From assembly GCA_003584705.1 (NCBI GenBank), contig AP018536.1:4014672-4078671 (forward strand): a DNA stretch of 64,000 nucleotides, given 5' to 3'. Position 1 is the stretch's first letter, and every line of letters begins with the position of its first letter. Position numbers and translations under genes: made by a program. Below, piece after piece: positions 18,483 to 27,070 of this stretch. The DNA comes from Lachnospiraceae bacterium GAM79. GTDB lineage: Bacteria > Bacillota > Clostridia > Lachnospirales > Lachnospiraceae. Below the pieces are notes generated by a model. The model did no database searches. It was not told the origin of the DNA and saw only the letters and a list, made by a program, of their open reading frames with translations.

Positions 18483-18594
18483 GCTGGTCCTGGTCAAAAG
18501 CGTTCGTAGAACGCGCAGCCACAGAATGAAATTCTGTGTTCAAAGGGGCTTGGGGGCACTGCCCTCAACAAGCAGTTTGTGGCGAAATGGATAG
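18448..18594 (+). CDS. Possible 48-residue basic ORF overlapping mobA end
   Basis: The ATG at 18448 is preceded by TGGAGG at 9-10 bases. The product begins MLKKKKTTASDKLVLVK and is very basic, with no recognisable domain. It overlaps the end of mobA in another frame. It could be the start of a downstream mobilisation gene whose remainder was lost. Weak evidence. Confidence 0.3.
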   Translation: MLKKKKTTASDKLVLVKSVRRTRSHRMKFCVQRGLGALPSTSSLWRNG

Positions 18595-18631
18595 CCACAA
18601 GCATTGCTTGCCACAATATGCTGCGCATAAA

Positions 18632-18678
18632 ATGAAAAACTAACGACGGGACGCTTACTGCCTCCTATCGTTAGTTTT
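18632..18678. terminator. Long-loop inverted repeat between convergent genes
   Basis: AAAACTAACGA and TCGTTAGTTTT form an 11-base perfect stem around a ~21-base loop. It overlaps the stop codon of the leftward XRE gene and lies between it and mobA, so it could end transcription in both directions. Confidence 0.55.
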
Positions 18679-18985
18679 CTGTGTTTAAGCGACTTATAAA
18701 ACCAATCAGCATAATCAAATCGTCATCTGACATCTTTCTCATTCCGTCCAAAGCCTTCTTGATAAGCTGAGGGTTATTTTCCTGTGCATCAAAAAATTGA
18801 AGCGGTGTGATTTCAAAATACTCACAGATGTTGAGGAACTGCTTCATAGACGGCATAGAACGCCCAGAGGAAATCGCCTGAATATAGCTTCTGTTCTGCC
18901 CTAACTCCATGCTCATCTGATATTCTGAAACGCCTTTTTTCAATCGTAATTCTGTGATTCGATTGCGGATAAATTCTTCGTCCAT
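18671..18985 (-). CDS. XRE-family HTH repressor
   Basis: 104 residues from the ATG at 18985, which has GAGGTGA upstream; a longer reading from 19024 lacks one. A helix-turn-helix occupies residues ~5-60 (ITELRLKKGVSEYQMSMELGQNRSYIQAISSGRSMPSMKQFLNICEYF) followed by a short helical tail. Divergently oriented from the SLOG gene, so it may repress the shared intergenic region at the front of the cargo island. Confidence 0.85.
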   Translation of the reverse strand: MDEEFIRNRITELRLKKGVSEYQMSMELGQNRSYIQAISSGRSMPSMKQFLNICEYFEITPLQFFDAQENNPQLIKKALDGMRKMSDDDLIMLIGFISRLNTEN

Positions 18986-19027
18986 ACGCTCACCTCTCTG
19001 CTCTTTTAGCATAGCAGAAAGCAATTC

Positions 19028-19056
19028 TTGATACTTCGTATGTATTGTGTTATAAT
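19028..19056 (+). promoter_or_regulatory. Promoter of the SLOG gene
   Basis: TTGATA at 19028-19033 and TATAAT at 19051-19056, spaced 17 bases: close to a consensus vegetative promoter. It lies in the divergent region next to the XRE gene. Confidence 0.65.
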
Positions 19057-19142
19057 TTTATAATACAACCTTTATACGCATTATTATTTGCGTTATTTTT
19101 GCTTTATATGCGTAATCAAGGCAGTTATCAAGGGTGATTTAT

Positions 19143-19685
19143 ATGAATCAGTATGCCTGCGCCATTACCGGCCACCGACCAACAAGATTTTGCTTTGGAT
19201 ATAATGAGGAAGATCCCCTATGCCAAAAATTAAAAGAATGTCTCCTGGAGCAGTTTCGGATACTTCATGACGAGAAATTTGTCCGTACTTTTTTTGTCGG
19301 CGGTGCTCTTGGTGTGGATATGTGGGCTGGAGAACAGCTGCTGACATTGAGGGCACAAACGGGATACGAAGATATTAAAATTGTCGTTGTAGTTCCCTTC
19401 ATCGGTTATGACTCTAAATGGCCGGATCAGAGTAGACATAGATTGAAAAAGCTGATCCAAAACGCAAACGATTCCATTGTTATTTCACATTCTGCGGATG
19501 TTTCCAGTTATAAAAAAAGGAATTACTATATGGTCGATCATGCAGAGTACCTTATCGGTGTGTTTGATAATCAGAAAAAGCTGCGCTCAGGTACAGCACA
19601 GACAGTCAACTATGCCTTGCATCAGGGAAAAGTAATCACTCTGATCCATCCAGACACTATGGAGATAACAGCCCCTGCGCCTTAA
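19143..19685 (+). CDS. SLOG family (DUF1273-like) protein
   Basis: 180 residues from the ATG at 19143. Opening CAITGHRPTRFCFGYNE, central FFVGGALGVDMWAGE (the glycine-rich nucleotide or ligand loop) and the end RSGTAQTVNYALHQGKVITL are typical of the SLOG Rossmann fold, related to YpsA. SLOG proteins are proposed to bind nucleotide-derived ligands and are frequent in mobile and conflict loci. First gene of the cargo region. Confidence 0.85.
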   Translation: MNQYACAITGHRPTRFCFGYNEEDPLCQKLKECLLEQFRILHDEKFVRTFFVGGALGVDMWAGEQLLTLRAQTGYEDIKIVVVVPFIGYDSKWPDQSRHRLKKLIQNANDSIVISHSADVSSYKKRNYYMVDHAEYLIGVFDNQKKLRSGTAQTVNYALHQGKVITLIHPDTMEITAPAP

Positions 19686-20016
19686 CAAATTCACAAAAAT
19701 TTTTCATTAGCATTTCCAACAAAATATTTTCATTGAAGGGGTGCTGTGATATAATAAGATATAAAACTACGCTCAGAACAAATGGTGCCGCTATGAACAA
19801 ATATATTGGACAGCAATTTGCTGCTTTAAGATACGAAAAAAATATTTTGGTTGTTGAAGAAACTACATCTGCTGGTGGATGCGGCTCCTTCAACGCGGCT
19901 TCTTCATGTCCTGCGTCAGCCTGTCTTTATGACAGTGCGGCGTGGGGCTTTTTTATTGTTTGAAAAGAGTATGAAAAGAGAAATACCAGCAGGTATTTGC
20001 GTGAGGAGGAAGTAGA
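19686..20016. other. Leader region of the immunity island
   Basis: About 330 bases without a confident gene. It holds a plausible promoter (TTTTCA at 19727-19732, 17 bases, TATAAT at 19750-19755), a truncated HTH-like reading frame (19793-19963), a small hairpin CTGTC/GACAG near 19921-19936, and a T-rich run after GTGGGGC at ~19950. This is the most likely start of the long immunity transcript. Confidence 0.5.
19793..19963 (+). pseudogene. Truncated XRE-type HTH fragment
   Basis: The 56-residue frame begins MNKYIGQQFAALRYEKNI, which resembles the first helix of an XRE repressor (IGQ-x-x-x-x-LR-x-EKN), then loses all similarity after ~24 residues. Likely the remnant of a regulator at the front of the island; it could also be chance. 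Confidence 0.35.
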
Positions 20017-20250
20017 ATGAACAGCGAACAGATCACAGCATTTTTACAAGAGCATTGGTACATTGCCTCGGTGCTCATCGGGGCCGTGATTTTGTTTGGA
20101 GCGATCCGCAACTGGAACTGGCTCTGCGACCCCACTGGTACGCGGGATGCCCATCGACACAGCAGAGGATACCGGCGTGTGGTTTTCTTTCTGCTGGGTG
20201 TCCTCTTGATTGTGGTGAGTATCTGGGGATTTGTGCTGAAATTGAAATAG
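20017..20250 (+). CDS. Imm17-like two-TM immunity protein
   Basis: 77 residues with two membrane segments (about 12-30 and 54-73) separated by a charged loop (NWNWLCDPTGTRDAHRHSRGYRR). This layout and the loop sequence resemble immunity protein 17 of polymorphic toxin systems. GAGGAGG precedes the ATG. First intact gene of the immunity island; its 3' end is 13 bases from the next start. Confidence 0.6.
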   Translation: MNSEQITAFLQEHWYIASVLIGAVILFGAIRNWNWLCDPTGTRDAHRHSRGYRRVVFFLLGVLLIVVSIWGFVLKLK

Positions 20251-20263
20251 GAGGAGAAAGACT

Positions 20264-20806
20264 ATGATGACTGAGAAATATCCCACCTGGCTCATCGGCC
20301 ATGTGAAAGAATGGGCGGAGAAGCGTTTGCCCACCGTGATACTTTGTTCCACCACCGGCAATGAACTGCTGGAGGTTTGGTATTACGGAGATCTGCTCAC
20401 GGTGAAAGGAGAACCCCAATCCTATATCATAGATAGCGACGAGGCCCCCGGACTGGTGACAGCCCGTGACCCGGAGAGCGGCGAGGAGTTCGTCATCTTT
20501 GACGGTGGACGGCATGGCTACGACAATATGTTCTGCGATGAACATGATCCATCCGAGCTGGAGCACCGCCCCCTCAAGCGGTATGAGATCCCCGCCTCCA
20601 AGTTGGTGCTGGAGCTGGGGTACAGCATTGACTATGAGGACGAAAAAGAGAACTTTGAACCGGATGAGGCGGATACCGTGGAACTGATCAACGGTGAACG
20701 GATGCCGTGGGAGCAGGCCAAGCGGGACGGCATCGACTATATCGCCCTTTACTATGTGAACGAGAAAGGAAAACCAGTCCAGATCCTGGACGCAGAGCTG
20801 GCCTGA
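20264..20806 (+). CDS. Putative immunity protein, unknown family
   Basis: 180 residues, acidic, no signal or membrane segment. Distinctive parts: ILCSTTGNELLEVWYYGDLLTVKGE near the start and WEQAKRDGIDYIALYYVNEKGK at the end. I do not recognise a family. Its size, acidity and place between Imm17-like and EF-Tu-like genes make a role as a toxin-neutralising protein the simplest guess. Ribosome site GGAGGAG upstream. Confidence 0.55.
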   Translation: MMTEKYPTWLIGHVKEWAEKRLPTVILCSTTGNELLEVWYYGDLLTVKGEPQSYIIDSDEAPGLVTARDPESGEEFVIFDGGRHGYDNMFCDEHDPSELEHRPLKRYEIPASKLVLELGYSIDYEDEKENFEPDEADTVELINGERMPWEQAKRDGIDYIALYYVNEKGKPVQILDAELA

Positions 20807-20847
20807 GTATACCGCAGCCAGATGACGGGATAAAGGAGGGCGACAGC

Positions 20848-21189
20848 GTGATCGGGACAGATGAAAACCGGGCGGTGCTCCATGTGGAGGTCATCTTCTG
20901 GAGCGGCAAACGAAAAATACCACCCAGCCTGGTCAGCGGAAAGTATTGTCCCCATTTTGTGGTCACAGGAACTACAGAATATTTGGGTGTATGCTTTCTG
21001 GACGGAACCGAGTGTACATTTGATACACCAGCTTTGGGAAATGCCCAACCCCTATATCCAGATACCATTGACTATGCCCCGCTGGAAAACAATGCGGAAT
21101 TTTTGATCTATGAGGGAGCCAATGCCGTTGGCAAGGGCCGGGTGCTGGGCCGAACCGTTCCCTATAAAGTGAAACAACAACGAAGGTAG
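20848..21189 (+). CDS. EF-Tu C-terminal-barrel-like protein
   Basis: 113 residues starting with GTG at 20848, just after AAAGGAGGG; the ATG at 20707 lies inside the previous gene without a ribosome site. The pattern VEVIFWSGKRKIPPSLVSGKYCPHFVV and ending in a short beta strand array resembles the beta-barrel found at the C-terminus of EF-Tu, which recurs as a standalone protein in toxin-immunity loci. It could act as a decoy for toxins that attack EF-Tu or tRNA; that is inference. Confidence 0.5.
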   Translation: MIGTDENRAVLHVEVIFWSGKRKIPPSLVSGKYCPHFVVTGTTEYLGVCFLDGTECTFDTPALGNAQPLYPDTIDYAPLENNAEFLIYEGANAVGKGRVLGRTVPYKVKQQRR

Positions 21190-21196
21190 GTGCCTT

Positions 21197-22276
21197 ATGT
21201 ACCAAATTGCATATATTGGCCGCTGGGAGACCCTCCCGGAAACGGCTGCCGCCATTTGTGACTATGACACTTCCAAGCTGGAGGTACTGCTCCAGGGCGG
21301 TCTGGATTTAGATGACCCCATTCAGCTCAGCGAGTATATCAAACTCACACCACTGGAGATCGCGGTTTTTAGGAATGATGTGCCCATGATTCACTTCCTA
21401 CTGGGGCATGGAGCTGATCCCGGTCTGGCAGAGGAACAGCCCCTGCTGCTTACCGCTGCCCGCTGTTGTGGGCCGGAGGTGGTGGCGCTCTTTGCTGGAC
21501 AGGCTGCAAAACTCAGCCTGAAGCAGAAAGAGCGGGCCTTTCAGGAAGTACGCTGGGGCAAGCGCCCGGAGAATATCCCGGTGCTGGAGCAGGCTGGGAT
21601 CACAGTGGATAAGTTTGGCGGCGAGGCATTCCGGGCCGCTGTGTCCGAGGGCAATGCCAAACTTGCCCGACTGCTTCTGGAAAAAGGGGCAGACATCAAT
21701 TACCACAAGCCGGACATGGTGTTCCCTTACGCCTCCACCCCTGTCACCGAGGCCGCCCGCTCCAACAATTTCTCCATGGTGCGCTGGCTGGTGGAACAGG
21801 GAGCGAATATCACCCTTGTTGACAAATACGGCGACCGGCCTTACAGTGTGGCAGTTCAAAACAAGAATCAAGAGATGGCCGACTACCTGAAGGCGCTGGA
21901 GCCGGAGGACTGGCACAACGAACAAGAAAAGGTCCGGCAGCTTATGCCCTACAAGCTGCCTGCCAAGCTGGTGGAATACTTGAAAACCGGCCCCCTGCGT
22001 TTGGAATTCCCGGAGCAGGAATGGGTGAAATGGGCGGAGCTGTACGCCTACATGGATGTGCAGGAGATGACCTGGAAACGGAAGAAGCTGCTCTCCCTCA
22101 TGGCGGCCATGGACAATTACAGCGACTACCTGCTGCTGTGGAGCCCCAGGGACAAAAAGCTGTGGTATCTGGACATCGAGCATGAGGAATTCCACTCTCT
22201 GGCCAAATGGGATGACTTCATCGCAGATCCCGGCCAGTATCTGAACGGGATGATTGAGGGCGAGTTTGAGGAATAA
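21197..22276 (+). CDS. Ankyrin-repeat protein with C-terminal SMI1-like tail
   Basis: 359 residues. Ankyrin-type repeats from ~40 to ~235: TPLEIAVFRNDVPMIHFLLGHGADPGL, EAFRAAVSEGNAKLARLLLEKGADINY, TPVTEAARSNNFSMVRWLVEQGANITL. The last ~60 residues (YSDYLLLWSPRDKKLWYLDIEHEEFHSLAKWDDFI) look like the end of a SUKH/SMI1 domain. Both folds are common in immunity proteins, where ankyrins bind toxins. GGTAGGTG upstream of the ATG. Confidence 0.8.
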   Translation: MYQIAYIGRWETLPETAAAICDYDTSKLEVLLQGGLDLDDPIQLSEYIKLTPLEIAVFRNDVPMIHFLLGHGADPGLAEEQPLLLTAARCCGPEVVALFAGQAAKLSLKQKERAFQEVRWGKRPENIPVLEQAGITVDKFGGEAFRAAVSEGNAKLARLLLEKGADINYHKPDMVFPYASTPVTEAARSNNFSMVRWLVEQGANITLVDKYGDRPYSVAVQNKNQEMADYLKALEPEDWHNEQEKVRQLMPYKLPAKLVEYLKTGPLRLEFPEQEWVKWAELYAYMDVQEMTWKRKKLLSLMAAMDNYSDYLLLWSPRDKKLWYLDIEHEEFHSLAKWDDFIADPGQYLNGMIEGEFEE

Positions 22277-22288
22277 GGAGAATGATCT

Positions 22289-23128
22289 ATGTTTGAAGAA
22301 TTCTATGAGATGTACGAGCCCGAGGAGCAGGAAGTGATCGCTCTGATCAATCGCTGCATTGGGGGCGGATTTAACTGGAAAGGCAACTTTTGGGAAATGA
22401 CCGTTGTGACGCTGGGTATCGTGTTCTGTGACACCGGCAAGGTCAGCACTAAAGAGGAGCGGCTGGATTGGCCGGTTACCGAGGAGGAACGCCATAGTGA
22501 CAAAGGCTGGGGACGCTTTCAAAGCGAGCAGATCTGCCGCCTGAAGATCCGCCGGATGAAAGAAGAATGGGCAAAGGATCTGGTGGCGTGGCCCTGGTGT
22601 ATCTCCCAGGTGGTCAAGGCCCATGAGGACTGCCCGGAACTCCAGGCAGTCCTGGACGAGTACCACAAGCCGGTGGTGATCCAGGACGAGGTGCTGGGAG
22701 AACTGACACTGGACAAGGACTATGATACCTTCGAGGGCGAAATCCAGTGGTGCGGAAAGGATGTGAGCCTTTCTCTGGAAGTCAATGCCGAGAGCAAGCC
22801 CTCCTGGACCCGCGCCCGCAGTGCCGCCAAGAAGCTGCTGGCCGACTGTGACACCTGGGACAAAGCCATGCGGGAGCTTGCAGCCAAGAACCTGACCGAA
22901 CTGGCTAACAACTGGCTTTCCCAGGATGAGGAAAACCCCCGCGATCCGGAAACAGACCCCATCACAGAGGAAGAACTGGCCCGGCGGATCAGCATGACGA
23001 GCCTGTCCGTCACCTCCGGCGGCAGCTTCACCGCCTGGTTTGACTGCGACGAGATGTTCACCGACCATGCGGTGACGATCTACGGCTCCTTGAAAAAGGG
23101 CCTCAAAACTGCCAACATTGAGGGATAG
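22289..23128 (+). CDS. DUF2262 protein (immunity-like)
   Basis: 279 residues. The segment GELTLDKDYDTFEGEIQWCGKDVSLSLEV at ~140-165 is characteristic of DUF2262, a domain recurrent in immunity loci; the N-terminal ~120 residues are unassigned. It starts 12 bases after the ankyrin gene with a GGAG site. Confidence 0.7.
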   Translation: MFEEFYEMYEPEEQEVIALINRCIGGGFNWKGNFWEMTVVTLGIVFCDTGKVSTKEERLDWPVTEEERHSDKGWGRFQSEQICRLKIRRMKEEWAKDLVAWPWCISQVVKAHEDCPELQAVLDEYHKPVVIQDEVLGELTLDKDYDTFEGEIQWCGKDVSLSLEVNAESKPSWTRARSAAKKLLADCDTWDKAMRELAAKNLTELANNWLSQDEENPRDPETDPITEEELARRISMTSLSVTSGGSFTAWFDCDEMFTDHAVTIYGSLKKGLKTANIEG

Positions 23129-23137
23129 GAGTTGTCT

Positions 23138-23548
23138 ATGGAAAAAGCGACTGCTGTTAATACCTGCTTAGGTGTTTTGAAGGGACGGGACTGCATCTAT
23201 CTGGATCAGGTGAAACAGGATGCTCTGAACAATCTGACCTTTACGGGGGACATCAATGGCCATCTAATCTCCCAGTGCAGGGACGAAAAAGACTGGTTTC
23301 CCTATACACTCACCTTCCGGCAGGTGCTGGCCTATTTTACCTGTGAATTGGACACCTATGAAAATATGGCTGGGACGGAGTATCTGGATGGCAGTTCCTT
23401 CGATTTAATTGAGGACAGCACCTGGCTGAAGTCTCTGCCAGTGCGGGAGGACTTTGACAAAGGCATCTATCGGCACTACCGGCTGTTTACATACGATGAT
23501 GTTTACAACATCATTGCGGTTTCCTATGAGTTTGCAGCAGAGTTGTAA
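23138..23548 (+). CDS. Hypothetical immunity-island protein
   Basis: 136 residues from the ATG at 23138 (TAGGAG upstream); a TTG two codons earlier is possible. Aromatic-rich and acidic, no membrane segment. No family recognised. Packed 9 bases after the DUF2262 gene in the same operon. Confidence 0.55.
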   Translation: MEKATAVNTCLGVLKGRDCIYLDQVKQDALNNLTFTGDINGHLISQCRDEKDWFPYTLTFRQVLAYFTCELDTYENMAGTEYLDGSSFDLIEDSTWLKSLPVREDFDKGIYRHYRLFTYDDVYNIIAVSYEFAAEL

Positions 23549-23603
23549 ATGCCTGAAACATGGAAGACCATTGGAGGGATCTATCAAGGAAGGAGGTATG
23601 GCG

Positions 23604-24200
23604 ATGAAACAGAATAAGCATCAGTTGGAGCATCTGCCCACACTTCTGGTTCAGCAGATCCGCCTGCAATGGTATAAAGACTGCCGGGGCGGAAATGCGG
23701 CCGCACAGCGGAACCAGTATCCCAGAGCCATGCGTCTGCCGAAAGACTTCTTCTCCTATTATCCTTTTGGTCTGCCTACTCACTTTGCATCTATCATACA
23801 GAGGCCCGATGGATTTCAGATCGATAGGGACTGTCGTAGGCTGATGGAATGGAAGCCGAATGGCACAATGCGGCTTCACCCTTTCGAACTGATTCAGCAG
23901 GAGCCCGGAATCCATGTGCGTTACCGCAATGATTGGCACATCGGGGCGATACCGGAGCGATATACCTACGATAAGACCGGGCAGAAACAGCCTCTCAATG
24001 AGCTGGCACTGGATTTGATTCCTGGTGATTATGGTCGAGCTGTCTGCAATGGGCGGTTCCGAGACTGGGACACTGGGGTCTGGTATTATGTACTGGATAT
24101 TTTGAATGTGATGCCGCTTGCAGAACCCACCGACGCATTGACCAGTTTTACGGACAGAGAACCGAATAAGATATATACCCAGATCGATCGGCTGTGGTGA
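23604..24200 (+). CDS. Hypothetical immunity-island protein
   Basis: 198 residues from the ATG at 23604; AAGGAAGGAGG lies 7 bases upstream, while the ATG at 23598 is too close to it. Rich in aromatic residues and arginine (e.g. WYKDCRGGNAAAQRNQYPRAMRLPKDFFSYYPFGLP). No recognisable domain. The end includes a tyrosine-rich segment (GVWYYVLDIL). Confidence 0.5.
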   Translation: MKQNKHQLEHLPTLLVQQIRLQWYKDCRGGNAAAQRNQYPRAMRLPKDFFSYYPFGLPTHFASIIQRPDGFQIDRDCRRLMEWKPNGTMRLHPFELIQQEPGIHVRYRNDWHIGAIPERYTYDKTGQKQPLNELALDLIPGDYGRAVCNGRFRDWDTGVWYYVLDILNVMPLAEPTDALTSFTDREPNKIYTQIDRLW

Positions 24201-24222
24201 CGAAAAACAGGAGGATACTACC

Positions 24223-24777
24223 ATGATCAAAGAACGCATCCCTATCTCTGGCGATCTGGGCAGCAAGGTTAAGCAGCTGATGGAGTACGCCGGGTGGTAC
24301 GAAGGCCGCAGTGTGGACATCTCCATTGCGGAGCAGTATTACGCCGATCATGGCGTCCCGATGATGAAGACCACCCAGCGGTTTTATCGCAAATATTTCG
24401 GCCTGTGCTGCGAGTGGTACTTGGCACAGAAAAAGCTGAAATGGGCAGCTGACTTTGAGTTTGCTTTATTCCCTTACCTGGTCAATGGGATCAAAAACCA
24501 TTTGGAGGACGCCTATTTCCGGGATATGTCCGGCTGTGAACTGGCAGAGATCGAACAGGCTGCCGGTGAAAAATGCCAGCCTATCGGTCATATTGGCTAC
24601 TACTACCCGGCGGAGGTCTGGATCTCCGAGTACGGGAAATTGTATGCGAAATATGAGTACCAGGATGAGATTGAGTGCTTTCCGGATGTGTTTGCCCTGA
24701 TCGAACGGGAACTGCGGCAGTGCAAATTTGATTCCGCTGCCATGAAAACGGTTGAGGCACTGGACGGAAAACTATGA
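24223..24777 (+). CDS. SUKH-3 immunity protein
   Basis: 184 residues. AGWYEGRSVDISIAEQYY near residue 22 and the end GYYYPAEVWISEYGKLYAKYE match SUKH-3 immunity proteins, a branch of the SMI1/KNR4 superfamily that binds and blocks nuclease and other toxins. GGAGG ribosome site. The stop overlaps the next start (ATGA), so the two are coupled. Confidence 0.78.
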   Translation: MIKERIPISGDLGSKVKQLMEYAGWYEGRSVDISIAEQYYADHGVPMMKTTQRFYRKYFGLCCEWYLAQKKLKWAADFEFALFPYLVNGIKNHLEDAYFRDMSGCELAEIEQAAGEKCQPIGHIGYYYPAEVWISEYGKLYAKYEYQDEIECFPDVFALIERELRQCKFDSAAMKTVEALDGKL

Positions 24778-25067
24778 AACAGGACTTTACGATTTGGCGC
24801 AATCAAATATTGCAGAATCCCCAGAACATTTCACCGCTGAAATTTGGTATGTCACAGGATGAGGTCATAGAAATCTTCGGTAAGCCCGATGCTGTTTCCA
24901 CCATGAGAAGTGATGGGAAGCCTTTGATCCTCAAATATCATGAAATTGAACTGCATTTCGATAGCAAGGCCCCTCATGGGCTCTACTTAATTTACAGCGA
25001 CGATGAGATCGAGTTGAGCATGACTGCCGAGCACGAAGAAAGGAGCAATCCCTATGAAAACATTTGA
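24774..25067 (+). CDS. Small protein with BamE/SmpA-like motif
   Basis: 97 residues. FGMSQDEVIEIFGKPDAVS resembles the helix-hairpin of BamE/SmpA-type domains (G-M-x-x-x-E-V-x-x-x-x-G-x-P), which also occurs in cytoplasmic immunity-like proteins of Firmicutes. No signal peptide. Translationally coupled to the SUKH-3 gene; its end overlaps the start of the DUF5713 gene. Confidence 0.55.
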   Translation: MKQDFTIWRNQILQNPQNISPLKFGMSQDEVIEIFGKPDAVSTMRSDGKPLILKYHEIELHFDSKAPHGLYLIYSDDEIELSMTAEHEERSNPYENI

Positions 25068-25380
25068 CCCCAATTACAAACTGCTGGACGAGATGTATCA
25101 GGACAATTACTATCCCACTTTTCTGGTGGACAAGGTAAAAGACGAGCTTCAGAAGGTCATCGACCTGTTGGAGAGCGGCGAAACCGACACCGAAGTGGTG
25201 CAGGAAACGCTGGACGAGGCGGTCTGCGGCATCAATGATCTCCAGGAGGAGTTTGACGAGAACGACAGCGAGATCGAAACGGTGGCGCGGGAATGTATTG
25301 CGGCAACCGTGGCCTACATTCTGGAGTGGTTTGGCATCCCCATTGACACCGAGGAGGCCATCCGGGAACGGGACTGGTGA
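25054..25380 (+). CDS. DUF5713 family protein
   Basis: 108 residues, acidic and helical: YKLLDEMYQDNYYPTFLVDKVK at the start and a final WFGIPIDTEEAIRERDW. This pattern is DUF5713, a family found in immunity loci. It overlaps the previous gene by 14 bases and is preceded by AAAGGAG. Confidence 0.7.
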   Translation: MKTFDPNYKLLDEMYQDNYYPTFLVDKVKDELQKVIDLLESGETDTEVVQETLDEAVCGINDLQEEFDENDSEIETVARECIAATVAYILEWFGIPIDTEEAIRERDW

Positions 25381-25385
25381 ACCCT

Positions 25386-25600
25386 ATGGCAGAAAAAGAA
25401 CTGGCCCTTTGTGATGAGTGCGGAAGCCTGTTTTTCAAAGGCTCCTCACAGATGATGGGGCTGTGCCAGAATGTGCCCATGTTCTCTATGGCTACCCGAA
25501 TTGTGACCATCATTTTCAGGATGGCCGGTGTGTGAACTGCTATTGGGACGGCTCAAAGAGTGTGTACATCAAGAAACAGAATCAACAGGAGGAAACTGAT
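25386..25600 (+). pseudogene. Frameshifted zinc-ribbon protein
   Basis: From the ATG at 25386 the frame reads MAEKELALCDECGSLFFKG..GLC and then, one base out of phase, PECAHVLYGYPNC...GRCVNCYWDG. Adding one C to the CC at 25466-25467 would give a continuous protein with CxxC, CPEC and CxxC pairs, i.e. a zinc ribbon. Without it the first frame stops after ~49 codons. After the shift the frame runs without a stop into the DUF4241 gene, so the original may have been a zinc-ribbon/DUF4241 fusion. A sequencing error is the alternative. Confidence 0.6.
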
Positions 25601-26332
25601 ATGCCTACAACTGAATGGCTGAACAAATACGAAGCAATCAAGGATAAATTGACCTGTAAAGATGACTTGGAGGCCCATTTCACAGAGAAAGTGATTGGGA
25701 ACATGGCGGTGGATGTGCTGGACATCGGCACCGTCCATTTCCCCACCGGGCAGATTTTCGCCTGTGATCCGCTGGTGGAACTGGAGGACACTCTGCCGTT
25801 CCTTCAAACGATCCCCGCCGGAACTTATCCCGTAAAAATCTGCGTGGTGCCCAGCGAACAATACGGCAACCGCTATGCCTGCGTCAAGGTGGAGGTTTCT
25901 CAGGAAAAGCCTGTCCGCTATGAGCTGGGCATGGTGGGCAACGAGGATCTGGACGAGGAACTGGGAGAGGACGAGTATTTTGGCTTTGGCGTAGACGCCG
26001 GGATGGGCTGTGTCGCGGACATCCAGACCCAGGCGGCCTTCAAGGCATACTGGGCCAAGCGTTTAGAAGAAGACCCGGACATCGACCCCTACAACGACCT
26101 GTTCTGCGATCTTCTGGAAGAAAACGCCAAAGCCTACCCCAAATATCAGGGGGACTGCGGCGACTGGCTCAACTGGACAGTGCCGGGCACGGACTGCAAC
26201 CTGCCCATCTTTGCCTCCGGCTGGGGGGATGGTTACTATCCTGTCTACTTCGGGTATGACGCCAAGGGCAAAATCTGCGCCGTGTATGTGCGGTTCATTG
26301 ACATTGAAGCCAGTTATCGAGAGCAGGATTAA
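25601..26332 (+). CDS. DUF4241 protein (immunity-like)
   Basis: 243 residues from the ATG at 25601, preceded by AGGAGG. Core phrases HFPTGQIFACDPLVEL, IPAGTYPVKICVV, and FGFGVDAGMGCVADIQTQAAF match DUF4241, a beta-rich domain common in immunity loci. The frame is open further upstream through the zinc-ribbon remnant. Confidence 0.78.
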   Translation: MPTTEWLNKYEAIKDKLTCKDDLEAHFTEKVIGNMAVDVLDIGTVHFPTGQIFACDPLVELEDTLPFLQTIPAGTYPVKICVVPSEQYGNRYACVKVEVSQEKPVRYELGMVGNEDLDEELGEDEYFGFGVDAGMGCVADIQTQAAFKAYWAKRLEEDPDIDPYNDLFCDLLEENAKAYPKYQGDCGDWLNWTVPGTDCNLPIFASGWGDGYYPVYFGYDAKGKICAVYVRFIDIEASYREQD

Positions 26333-26359
26333 AAATGTGACAGAACAAAGGAGAACACT

Positions 26360-26800
26360 ATGAAAGACCTTTGCCAATACGGAAACCGGCCGGAGGACGA
26401 ATGGGAAATCTTGCCCTGGATACCTGACCCGCGTCCGCCCTTCAAAATCTGGGTGAAGCCGGAGCAGATTGCGCCATTCTTTCTCATTCCCCACCACCCC
26501 TATGCGCTCTCCCTTCTGCTGAAAATCAACAATGGATTCCGGACGGAAGTATTCCGTCGGCTGGGACTGACTGGAAGCAGCGGAGACTGGGAGCGGCTGG
26601 TCCGGGGCGTGATCCAGGAGTTCGAGGAAAATAACAGCGGCGTGGATCTGTTTCACTTCGACTCTGACGAGGATGTGTTCTGCGTGTACTCCCAATACAT
26701 CGACGATTTGATGCTGCTGTCCAAAATGATCCGGGCGGCCTGTGACAATGAAAAAACGATGGGGATGTATCTGAACATGAGCGAGGTTGCGAAAGCATGA
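26360..26800 (+). CDS. Imm51-like immunity protein
   Basis: 146 residues. The C-terminal half VDLFHFDSDEDVFCVYSQYIDDLMLLSKMIRAACDNEKTM fits Imm51 of polymorphic toxin systems, and the earlier GDWERLVRGVIQEF is its usual centre. AAAGGAG precedes the ATG. Stop and next start overlap (ATGA). Confidence 0.7.
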   Translation: MKDLCQYGNRPEDEWEILPWIPDPRPPFKIWVKPEQIAPFFLIPHHPYALSLLLKINNGFRTEVFRRLGLTGSSGDWERLVRGVIQEFEENNSGVDLFHFDSDEDVFCVYSQYIDDLMLLSKMIRAACDNEKTMGMYLNMSEVAKA

Positions 26801-27060
26801 AAGATTTGACCACTCAAACAGGGATAGTAGTAAAATGCAGTAAAACGGCCATTGAATTTTTCCAAAATGCTCAATCAGTGGATTTCTTCTCTGCACTGGA
26901 AATTCCGAAGGAATTCCAAGACATAGCGGTTGAGTTTTATGATTTGATTATGGAAAACGATCATCTCGCGGCCTTGCTGGGCTGTCGCGGCAATTATGAT
27001 ATTGCAATACAGATAGATGAGGTAACCGGCACCATGACGGGGTGGCATTGGTTCAAATGA
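26797..27060 (+). CDS. Hypothetical small immunity-island protein
   Basis: 87 residues, mixed alpha-beta, no membrane segment. Coupled to the Imm51-like gene through ATGA. Contains IEFFQNAQSVDFFSALEIP and ends GTMTGWHWFK. No family recognised. Confidence 0.5.
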   Translation: MKDLTTQTGIVVKCSKTAIEFFQNAQSVDFFSALEIPKEFQDIAVEFYDLIMENDHLAALLGCRGNYDIAIQIDEVTGTMTGWHWFK

Positions 27061-27070
27061 GGGAAATGGA

